Shown here piece after piece: positions 8,901 to 16,148 of a stretch of 64,000 nucleotides of DNA (position 1 is the first letter of the stretch; each line of letters begins with the position of its first letter). Under the pieces are notes generated by a model that did not search any database, had not been told where the DNA came from, and was given only the letters and a program-made list of their open reading frames with translations. Both the position numbers and the translations under genes were made by a program. This DNA comes from JAOSJT01 sp035362335 (lineage in GTDB: Bacteria; Bacteroidota; Ignavibacteria; SZUA-365): positions 186,001 to 250,000 of the forward strand of contig DAOSDL010000002.1 in assembly GCA_035362335.1 (NCBI GenBank), read 5' to 3'.

Positions 8901-10499
8901 CGGAACTATGAGCGCCACGTTGTACTCGCGCCCATCACCCGCGATGAACACTCGTTTTATCGCCGGCACGTCACGGAACTGCTGTTCGATGGCGAGCGGC
9001 GAAACCGTCTGTCCTTTGCTGTTTTTGTAAATGTCTTTGATGCGATCGATGATTTCGAAATGCCCGCCATCCTGCACGCGGAAGATATCCCCGGTGGCGA
9101 ACCAGGCGGGCTGCTCGGCATCGACCACTGGCAGCGCCCCTTGCTCCGGCAGCGAGGCCGCGACGTAGCTGCCACGGATCAACAACTCGTCCCGCGCCCC
9201 CAGGCGCGCCTCGAGCAATGGGAGGGGAATTCCGACGGAGTGTTCCTGATACGCACCCGGCGGCGTCATGGTGATACCTCCGGTTGCCTCGGTCATGCCG
9301 AAGCCACTGCACAATTCGACGCCGGCTTCGTGGAAGAAGCGAAACACCGCGGGATCGAGATAGCCCGCGGCGGACAGGCCCCAGCGCAGCGCTCCTCCGC
9401 TTACCGCGCGAAACAGCTCGCGCGCTTCATCCATCGACTTCCCTTCCATGCGCCGCAACGCGGCGTCGCGCAACTGCGACCAGCGCAGCGGCACGCCGAT
9501 CAACCCGGTGGGACGCACCGTGCGCAAGCCTTCGAGCAAGGCCTCGCGCGAGCCATCGCGTGCGAACACATACCGCCCCCGCCAGAACAGCATGCCTTGA
9601 AGTTCCAGGAAACGACCGAACGTATGGAACAGGGGCAGATAGCAGAGCAATGTTTCATCGCGGCCCACCGCGGGCAGCGCCGCCGCGCGAGCGAAACGCT
9701 TCGACAGCATTGCCCATTGTGAAAAACACACACCCTTGGGTTGCCCGGTGCTGCCGGAGGTGAACATGACGGTGGCCGTGCTCAGCATGTCGACGGGCGC
9801 CGCCTCGTGCGCATGCTGTCCGTGCTCGGCGAGCACAGCGTCGAGAAAACGCACGTCCTTCCCCGCTTCCAGACCATCCGGACGTGTGGCCAGCACAAGC
9901 GGCGCGGGATGCTGCTGCTCAGCAGCATTGCGCAGCACGGTCACACGCTCGACGCTGTCGCCAATGGCGATGGTGATACCGAGACGTCGCATCACCCACG
10001 TCACTTCCTCCGCACTGCTGTGCGTGCTGAGCGGGGCGACGAGTATGCCATGTGCCGGACAGGCGAGATCGATCAATGCCGACTCGATGCTGTTCGCGCA
10101 CATCAGCAGTACGCGGGCGTCCGGGCGCACCGCGCGCAGAGCGGCGGCGAGGTGTCGGGCACGCAGCCACGCTTCGGCGTAGCTGATACGTCGCTGCTCG
10201 GATGGGGCCTCAAGGAACATGCGCGATGCAAGTTCTTCCGCCCTGTCGGCAAACAGATCACCCATGGTATAGGGCAACAAGCGCAGCAGGTGCGCGCACA
10301 ACGCAGCCCAGGCGTGACGTTGCACGGTATCCAGTGTTTCGAGCGCATCGGGATGAGCGGACCAGGAGAGAAAGGTGCGCCAATACGTGGCATCACCGCG
10401 AAGCTTCGTTGAGGACGTGTGTTCGAGCGCGGCGAGCAGCACGGCGCGGTTGCGCTCGGGATCCTCACGGTTCTGTGGCAGATCGGGGTGCGTGATCAT
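5997..10499 (-). CDS. Giant fusion: acyl-adenylate synthetase, helical region, kinase-like region and GNAT acyltransferase
   Basis: The product has 1500 aa and no signal peptide. Residues about 80-620 form an ANL (acyl-CoA synthetase-like) enzyme with FTSGSTGQPKG (near 245), GFGMTEATGG (near 400), WFATGDIF (near 466) and IIDRIKDIYKNSKG. About 760-1000 is Ala/Leu-rich helical sequence. About 1040-1200 has a kinase/aminoglycoside-phosphotransferase flavour: GRVHPANVAV (near 1128), then ILDIEGW (near 1150), which could correspond to a catalytic loop and a metal-binding Asp. About 1360-1500 is a GNAT domain with VDESLRGQGVGRAIL. Start 10499 is preceded by GGAG at 6-base spacing; an in-frame extension upstream lacks this. 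An activated acyl group could be handed to the GNAT domain, but this is inference. Confidence 0.85.
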   Translation of the reverse strand: MITHPDLPQNREDPERNRAVLLAALEHTSSTKLRGDATYWRTFLSWSAHPDALETLDTVQRHAWAALCAHLLRLLPYTMGDLFADRAEELASRMFLEAPSEQRRISYAEAWLRARHLAAALRAVRPDARVLLMCANSIESALIDLACPAHGILVAPLSTHSSAEEVTWVMRRLGITIAIGDSVERVTVLRNAAEQQHPAPLVLATRPDGLEAGKDVRFLDAVLAEHGQHAHEAAPVDMLSTATVMFTSGSTGQPKGVCFSQWAMLSKRFARAAALPAVGRDETLLCYLPLFHTFGRFLELQGMLFWRGRYVFARDGSREALLEGLRTVRPTGLIGVPLRWSQLRDAALRRMEGKSMDEARELFRAVSGGALRWGLSAAGYLDPAVFRFFHEAGVELCSGFGMTEATGGITMTPPGAYQEHSVGIPLPLLEARLGARDELLIRGSYVAASLPEQGALPVVDAEQPAWFATGDIFRVQDGGHFEIIDRIKDIYKNSKGQTVSPLAIEQQFRDVPAIKRVFIAGDGREYNVALIVPDTEHPLFTPAHDDGEREAYVNEIVRTVNARLAPFERIVRYALLERDFDATSGEVTPKGSYNRRSIAAACSALIEGLYQDRTLTPSVRGLQLIIPLWLLRAMGITANELVADREGLRNRSSGMLLPVRCGRDAHSWVVGDVEYVAVDARIDVGTLCRQPRGWMGNASLAAFFPCREGWDASHVALPPLRAAEAAADALAVLPEAAQFSALSPRVLRVHALLARILTAPAEAVLQLLDDVGAELEGAGSHLAQVLRSRLAALAWHADERVRSGAYLTLLLCDPFPEDGEPYAEFVHAGRSFLTEASISAIAERDVRHGRLAALRARLRAYRESDDLALQRNVALTESIIALLARLAESTVDAVYEVRAELCAWLLHDREHGGDGGPALRAFFALKDHYTRLYTRVSRDAAVAEQLPRALRFEAGIDDALRERLGALFARTPFLSLSLLMIHRLPALDCRRIADGGLWISLLPSQGSSRRFLANVRTKEGQHFPFQIILDAGLMHDAALDTLQRFIALAGAVRGPRVLPRFGSFMPEHGAVSLQYVDALSVWDALRGAVACATADRMDAARLHTSLVEGMAAFIIAWEQSGRGMLPGRVHPANVAVPSDCLRSRAMILDIEGWRSTHSAAELLSELAMHFIEMLGAQFPEHADQLDAGWLYDAAREALGDVEAERVLLAAAEVLPLDRAALRERLLERLREHHAAWIPTLSVQRVIACFREWDVKHPQRAAATRHAHVRELLRVHELEQAAPIQRYAVYRHTLFADADEAVRTAFDALLRDMHRRDDVQPMRLPAMAQLQDALRDEEQREALLHLVAPLADAGRHALRPVAGRPVLVRRLRAGDGAELSLREATRASEIGALYDLFLRERFPMLMVENMQYIVVEDAWKRILGGAGYVLRAPELISMEMLIVDESLRGQGVGRAILEDVLRRAREAGVPLLRAPHYLRAFCLRQGWYEDADHGDVRRAVE

Positions 10500-10812
10500 G
10501 GCAGGCTCCAGGTGCTGCATGGGGTGAGGCGCGGCAAATCGGACCCGCGCCATCCGTAAACTAGCACGGCGCCTGCACATTTCCACCACACGAGCAACCG
10601 CGCGTGCGTGCGGAGCAACCAGATTGAGGAGCGCCGTGCTGTGTGCGCCAAGGCAGGAATGCACGTTCGAAGCGCCGCGCGGCAACCTGCCCTATCATCC
10701 GAAACGGACTGGCAACACCTTGAAACACAGGATGCTATACCGTAACTTGAGACGATTGCTGTAAATCGCGTTCTTCACGCAGTTTTTCTTCGATTCGCCA
10801 ACGGAGCATGCC
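10500..10812. other. Divergent intergenic region
   Basis: These 313 bases separate two divergently transcribed genes and should hold both promoters. AGCACGGCGC near 10563 has its reverse complement near 10631. I see no ORF with coding character here. Confidence 0.6.
10733..10741 (+). promoter_or_regulatory. Candidate extended -10 promoter element
   Basis: TGC TATACC is an extended -10 like the TGCTATATT elements before fni and tRNA-Gln. No good -35 lies 17 bases upstream. The implied transcript start is about 65 bases before the ATG at 10813. Confidence 0.35.
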
Positions 10813-13800
10813 ATGTCTGCATCGCACTCCTCCGCCCTCCGCATTCTGCACCATACCATCACCGCTCTGTTGCTGCTCCTCCTCGGCGCACCCGCGTTGC
10901 ACGCGCAATTGCATGTGCAGTTTACCGTGGATGTGGATTCGGGTGCAGCTCCGCTCACCGTGCGTTTCACCGATGGAAGCACGCCCGGGGACTCGGTGAT
11001 TTTCCGCGCATGGGATTTCAACGACGACGGTATCATGGACAGCGACGAACGCCAGCCGTGGTGGACGTACGAAGTGCCGGGCCGCTACAGTGTGACGCTG
11101 ATTGTAGCCGACAGCGCCGGATACGACACGTTGCGCATTGCGAACATGATCGACGTGGCGCCCATACCGCAGAGCGAAATAGCCGTCGGCATTCGCGTTG
11201 TCGAACCGGGCGGACCATACGTGAGCACGGTGGAGCTGTGGGGCTATGCAGGCAGTGGCGATCCCACACCTTTTTCTCCCATAAGCATTCGCATGCCTGT
11301 CGACACCTTGGGCTACGCGAATTTCTACTGGATGAAATTCCTCCCGATGATGACGCAGAACATCACCGAGTTGCTGTTGCTCGACGCAACCGGCACGGTG
11401 GTGGGAAAAACCGGATTCCATTATCCACTGAAGGACCTGAGCGCACGGCGCCGCAAGGACGCCATCGTTGTCCACCACCGCGACATGAGTTCCTACGCGG
11501 ATCATCCCGTCGAGCAGCCGACGAGCACGGGATGGCTGTTTCCAACGGCCTCCCGCTTCCCGTGGCATCCCGGCCGGGCGCTGGCGCCGTTCATCGCCAT
11601 GGGTGAGGCTGTCACTGGTCGCCTGAATCCCACGACGCTGCTTATTCCGCCCGCAAGATTCAGCGGTAATCCGGACGGCCGCGGACAGTACCGATTTGCC
11701 CATATCCGACCCGACCGGCGTCCGCTCATCCTTCTGGGCGATCTCGCCCGGCGCGACGCGGCCTGGGGTGCCGATATCGACGTACTCGGCGCCATCGACA
11801 TCGCCACTCCCGGTTTCAATGGAAAATCGGACTATGCATGGACGAGTTACCCCGGCCGCGTGCAGCGTCTCGATGCCGCCGCAGCCGATGCGTACGATGT
11901 ATGGCAGATCGTGCATCCTCCGGACCAGTCGTTCGAGGAGAACGGTTGGCTGCTGGCACGCGATCTCGATGTGCTGGCGGGACTCTACGACACGAATCTC
12001 GTGGCGGCCGTGGGCCATGGCACGGGCGGGCTTGCGTTGCGCGCCTACATGCAGGGAAGCGCGCGGGCGTACATGTATTTCGGCGATGAATCCACCGTGG
12101 CCTTTCGCGGTGACATCACTGATGCGGTATTCATTGCCACGCCGCATGCCGGACGTTTCCGCGCGGGACTGGCCTACGGCACGAGTCCGCTTGTGTCCGG
12201 CTTCATGGATGCGGCGGCTCCGGCATTGCGCGAACTCTCGCCCGCTGCGCCGTCGCTGCTGCGGCTCGCTGGAACTCCGCTCCCCGCCGGCGTGCGTATG
12301 CTTTCCCTGGCGGGCAGTCCGCCTGTACACCATGTCGAAGCGCAGCCACGCGAATCGCGCATGCACGACGACGGTGTTGTGGCGCTCGCCTCCGCTCTTC
12401 TCGACAGACACGGTGTATGGAATGGCGCACTGGCCGGCTTTTCCAACGACATGCTGCACGCACCCGATCTGCACGATCCGGGTGCGACCATTCCCGATGC
12501 GCAATTTCTGCCGGAGGTAATGCATGCTTTTCTGCGCAGCGACAGCGCACTGTGGGCTCAGCGGTTGCGCATGCTTTTCCTCATGCGACCCGACAGTCTC
12601 CGCTTCGGCGAGGGCCAATTGCTGCCGGCCGGCGCGGCACCCTTGCGCGTGGATGTGTCCATCCCTGTGTTGCGGCTTTTCGAAGCCCCGGCGCTGCCTT
12701 TCGATCCGGCTCTTCCCTGGCGCATCCGCCTTACACAGGATAATTTGCTCCGTTTTGAACTGGAGACCATCGAGGACGAGCAGCGCTTTGCCGATGCGGG
12801 TCTCTTTTTCTATCCCGCGGATGTGCGCTGGCTTGCTCCCCCGCAGCAGCAGCGCATCGAGGATTGGAATGCGCTCTATCCGATGACGCGTCCCGGCGGC
12901 ATGCATCCGCTCTCGTCGCAGACTGTGCAACACGATGGATACGGTTGGCCCATGCCCGCGGTCAATGGGGGCATACTCTTCGATCCTGTGCTGGCCTTGC
13001 GCGACGATCGAGGCCGACGCCACGATGTCGCCACGCTCGGCGGCACCTTGGATTGTCGCTGGTCGCGAAGCACGCTGAACGATTTCGTGATGTCGCCACA
13101 GGTGGCGCGAATCGCACGCGATGTGCGACGCCTGCGCGGCGTGCTTGGCGGGCTCCCCACCATCACCGCGGATTGCCTGACCCGTTCGATCACCTTTGTG
13201 GTATCGTATCCCGGCCGGCCCGCTCCGGTGATCGAAGTCACCGCTCCAGACCAAAGCGTGCTCACGGCGGCCAATGCCAATGACAGCACCATTTTCCACA
13301 CGAGAATCGACGCGCTCGGAAGCCTGCTTTACACCATTCTCGATCCCATGCCGGGCGAGTGGACACTGCGCCTTGACAACGAAGTGGTGGTGCCTGAACA
13401 ATGCACGCTCGCCGTGCATGTGGAGAACGGCCGGAATGTGCGGCTCCACACCTCCGCCGAGCATGTGTTCACCGGCGACACCGTGCTCGTGTCCCTGAGC
13501 ATCGACAACGACGGGCCCTTGCCCGGCTCCCCCACCGCGCAACTGCTGCTGACTGACAGCGCCAATACCACGAGCGTGTTCCCGATGCGCGACGACGGCA
13601 TCGCACCGGACACGTTGGCGAACGACGGCGTGTTCACCACACGCTTCATTCCAACAGTGGAGGGTATGAACCGCCTGCGCGCGGAATACTCGGCACTCAG
13701 CACAAACTGCGCCATATCGCGCGTGGCTATTGATACCGTGCATGTGCGCATGGGCCTGCAACTGCTCGCACCGAATGGTGGCGAGGAGTGGCGCAGTGGC

Positions 13801-16023
13801 GGCGTGCGGCGCATAGCGTGGCGCGGTAGCGCCCCGACAACTGTTCGCGTTGAATACAGCGTCAACAACGGCGCGAATTGGACGGTATTCGCTCCATCGG
13901 TGACCATGGTCGATGGCGGCATCGATTGGATCATACCCGATCTCACGTCCGAGCGCTGCCTGGTACGCGTGGTGGACGTCGATGGCTGGCGAAGCGATAC
14001 CTCGGATGCGGTATTCACCATTTTCCGCCGTCCCGAACTACAGCTGTTGCGCCCGGCGGGTGGCGAACTATGGCAGGTGGGCGATACGGAGAACATCACC
14101 TGGGACGCTCTCGCGACACATCGCATCGACATTTCCTATTCCACCGACCGCGGCGCCGGCTGGCTGCCGATCGCCTCCGGCGTCGATGCACGCACGGGAG
14201 TGTATGCGTGGACCATCCCCGTTACGCCTGCCGACAGTTGCCTGCTGCGCATCACGGATATGGACGAGGCGTCCGTATTCGCCACGTCTCCTCCCTTCCG
14301 CATCCGCCCCATCCCCGCGCTGCGTGTAATCGCACCGAATGGAGGCGAACGGTGGACAGAAGGAAGCACACAGCTGCTCCGCTGGCAATCCGCCGCGGTG
14401 GACAGTGTGGAGTTGCGCTACAGTGCGGACGCTGGTGTGACCTGGCTCCCCATCGCACATGCGCATGCCACAGATGGCCTGCGTGGATGGGTGATACCGC
14501 AAACGCCTTCGGCTCATTGTCTTTTCCGCATCACAGGCATCGATCGTCCCGATCTCGATGATGTGAGTGACGATGTTTTCGAAATCGTGCCCATTCCCCG
14601 CCTCCGCGTACTCGCACCCTCGGGCGGTGAACAGTGGGAAATCGGCAGTGTGCGGCAAATCCGATGGGAGAGCGCGGGAATAGAGCGCGTGGATATTGCC
14701 TACACAACGGACAACGGCGGATTCTGGCGCAGCATCGCCATCAATCTTCCCGCCGCCGTGGGCGCCTACAATTGGACTGTGCCCGTCGAGCCATCCAACG
14801 CCTGCCGCATCCGCATCAGCGACACCTACGACAGTGCGCGTGTCGCGGTCTCGCCGCAGGTGTTCAGCATCAGCGAATCCTCCACGCGGCCCACGCTGTT
14901 CGCTCCGACGGATGCTTCCACCGGAGTGTCCACGAGGCCGGGATTCTGGTGGCTGCCGTTCTCGGGCGCGGCGATGTATCAATTGCAGGTGACCACCGAT
15001 CCCCAACTGGGATTCTGGACCATCGACCGCAACGATTTGCGAAGCACGAATTTCTCATCGCCCGAACTTCTCCCGATGACCACCTACCACTGGCGTGTAC
15101 GCGCTCGCGTGGGCAGTGTGTGGACTGATTGGTCCGCAGTGTGGACTTTCACCACCAGCGCCTCCACCATAGGAACGCCACGGTTACAGTCGCCGTTGGA
15201 TGGCGCCATTGGACTCGCGCCGTCCACGCAATTCGTTTGGGCGGCCACCGACACGGCGGCGAGCTGGCATTTGCAGGTCGCGGAAGATCTCGGCTTTGTC
15301 ACGCTTGTGGAAGACCGACTGGGCATCGTGGGCTTTGTGCATTCCTCGGGTGTGCTCGAGGTGAACAGCGATTATTACTGGCGCGTGCGCGGAGGGAATC
15401 AGGGTTCGACGGCATTTGGCGACTGGTCGGAAGTTCGCCGCTTCAGCACCGCTCCCCCGCCGCCGCGGCACCTTTCCCCGCTGGATGGCTTCCCGGATGT
15501 GGCGCTCACGCCGTTGCTCCAGTGGTATCCCGTCCCCGACGCGCGTACGTACCGCATGCAGATTGGACTGGATGAATCGTTCTCGACTATCGTGTTCGAC
15601 AGCACGCTTGCCGTATCGTCCGTGCGCGCACCGCGGCTGTGGAGTTTCTGGACCTACCATTGGCGCGTGCAGGTCACCACTGGACGAGGCACGAGCGTGT
15701 GGTCGGCTCCATGGTACTTCCGCACCATGGACATCGGCACAGCGGTGGAAGCCACCACACCTCCGGGCCTCCCGCACGTGCTGTGGATTGCGCCTCAACC
15801 GGCCGCGACGGAGATTCGTGTCGCCCTTGCCGGAATCACCGGGGAAACACGTGTTGAACTCGTGGATCTCCTGGGCCGCGTGCGGCGCGTGGAATCCCTA
15901 CGCGGCGCGATGGACAATGTCGAATTGCGTTGGATGGTGAGCGATCTTCCTCCCGGACGCTATCACCTCCGCATTCACAGCATGGGGCGGAGCATACAGC
16001 ACGGAGTGACCATCGTGCGTTGA
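10813..16023 (+). CDS. Large secreted multidomain protein: PKD, lipase-like fold, Ig-like and FN3-like repeats, T9SS-type C-terminal domain
   Basis: The product has 1736 aa. A signal peptide (residues 1-32, ending LHAQ) precedes a PKD-like domain (about 33-110). Residues about 290-560 look like an alpha/beta hydrolase of the PGAP1/lipase type, with VGHGTGGLALRAYM near 399 and IATPHAGRF near 442. The usual nucleophile Ser of GHSxGG is replaced by Gly, so it may be inactive. Four Ig-like repeats of about 94 aa start near 981, 1076, 1170 and 1264, each with a PxGGExW motif. Three fibronectin III-like repeats follow from 1358. The C-terminus (about 1655-1736) resembles a type A T9SS sorting domain. 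GGAG lies 6 bases before the start. Function beyond surface adhesion is not readable. Confidence 0.85.
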   Translation: MSASHSSALRILHHTITALLLLLLGAPALHAQLHVQFTVDVDSGAAPLTVRFTDGSTPGDSVIFRAWDFNDDGIMDSDERQPWWTYEVPGRYSVTLIVADSAGYDTLRIANMIDVAPIPQSEIAVGIRVVEPGGPYVSTVELWGYAGSGDPTPFSPISIRMPVDTLGYANFYWMKFLPMMTQNITELLLLDATGTVVGKTGFHYPLKDLSARRRKDAIVVHHRDMSSYADHPVEQPTSTGWLFPTASRFPWHPGRALAPFIAMGEAVTGRLNPTTLLIPPARFSGNPDGRGQYRFAHIRPDRRPLILLGDLARRDAAWGADIDVLGAIDIATPGFNGKSDYAWTSYPGRVQRLDAAAADAYDVWQIVHPPDQSFEENGWLLARDLDVLAGLYDTNLVAAVGHGTGGLALRAYMQGSARAYMYFGDESTVAFRGDITDAVFIATPHAGRFRAGLAYGTSPLVSGFMDAAAPALRELSPAAPSLLRLAGTPLPAGVRMLSLAGSPPVHHVEAQPRESRMHDDGVVALASALLDRHGVWNGALAGFSNDMLHAPDLHDPGATIPDAQFLPEVMHAFLRSDSALWAQRLRMLFLMRPDSLRFGEGQLLPAGAAPLRVDVSIPVLRLFEAPALPFDPALPWRIRLTQDNLLRFELETIEDEQRFADAGLFFYPADVRWLAPPQQQRIEDWNALYPMTRPGGMHPLSSQTVQHDGYGWPMPAVNGGILFDPVLALRDDRGRRHDVATLGGTLDCRWSRSTLNDFVMSPQVARIARDVRRLRGVLGGLPTITADCLTRSITFVVSYPGRPAPVIEVTAPDQSVLTAANANDSTIFHTRIDALGSLLYTILDPMPGEWTLRLDNEVVVPEQCTLAVHVENGRNVRLHTSAEHVFTGDTVLVSLSIDNDGPLPGSPTAQLLLTDSANTTSVFPMRDDGIAPDTLANDGVFTTRFIPTVEGMNRLRAEYSALSTNCAISRVAIDTVHVRMGLQLLAPNGGEEWRSGGVRRIAWRGSAPTTVRVEYSVNNGANWTVFAPSVTMVDGGIDWIIPDLTSERCLVRVVDVDGWRSDTSDAVFTIFRRPELQLLRPAGGELWQVGDTENITWDALATHRIDISYSTDRGAGWLPIASGVDARTGVYAWTIPVTPADSCLLRITDMDEASVFATSPPFRIRPIPALRVIAPNGGERWTEGSTQLLRWQSAAVDSVELRYSADAGVTWLPIAHAHATDGLRGWVIPQTPSAHCLFRITGIDRPDLDDVSDDVFEIVPIPRLRVLAPSGGEQWEIGSVRQIRWESAGIERVDIAYTTDNGGFWRSIAINLPAAVGAYNWTVPVEPSNACRIRISDTYDSARVAVSPQVFSISESSTRPTLFAPTDASTGVSTRPGFWWLPFSGAAMYQLQVTTDPQLGFWTIDRNDLRSTNFSSPELLPMTTYHWRVRARVGSVWTDWSAVWTFTTSASTIGTPRLQSPLDGAIGLAPSTQFVWAATDTAASWHLQVAEDLGFVTLVEDRLGIVGFVHSSGVLEVNSDYYWRVRGGNQGSTAFGDWSEVRRFSTAPPPPRHLSPLDGFPDVALTPLLQWYPVPDARTYRMQIGLDESFSTIVFDSTLAVSSVRAPRLWSFWTYHWRVQVTTGRGTSVWSAPWYFRTMDIGTAVEATTPPGLPHVLWIAPQPAATEIRVALAGITGETRVELVDLLGRVRRVESLRGAMDNVELRWMVSDLPPGRYHLRIHSMGRSIQHGVTIVR
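13756..14880 (+). repeat. Four tandem Ig-like coding repeats, about 283 bp each
   Basis: Each unit encodes L-x-L-x-x-P-x-GGE-x-W, then I-x-W-x-S, then YS/YT-x-D-x-G-x-x-W, ending in CLxRI or CRIRI. The copies have diverged at nucleotide level, which suggests old duplications. Confidence 0.8.
14884..15735 (+). repeat. Three tandem fibronectin III-like coding repeats, about 290 bp each
   Basis: Units start near 14887, 15178 and 15466 with P-x-L-x-x-P-x-D/L-D-G/A. They end with a Y-x-W-R-V motif and W-x-F-x-T. They sit between the Ig-like repeats and the sorting domain. Confidence 0.75.
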
Positions 16024-16090
16024 GCAGCGGCGGGCTTGCCCGCGCGCCGTGCTGCATCGCTGTCGTTGCATCCGCAACTGGTGGAAAAGA

Positions 16091-16127
16091 ACATGGCCTT
16101 TGTCCGTGTGCCGGGCAAAGGCCATGT
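16091..16127 (-). terminator. Terminator hairpin between convergent genes
   Basis: A perfect 12-bp stem (ACATGGCCTTTG with CAAAGGCCATGT) surrounds a 13-base loop. On the minus strand it is followed by TTCTTTTCC, so it best serves the PorZ-like gene, but it could act in both directions. Confidence 0.7.
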
Positions 16128-16148
16128 CGTAACATCAGCTTCTTTCGA

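Noticed and set aside
10735..13761. A 1008-codon minus-strand open frame over the 1736-aa gene
   Set aside because: No motif, Arg/His-rich; shadow of the plus-strand gene with signal peptide and repeats.
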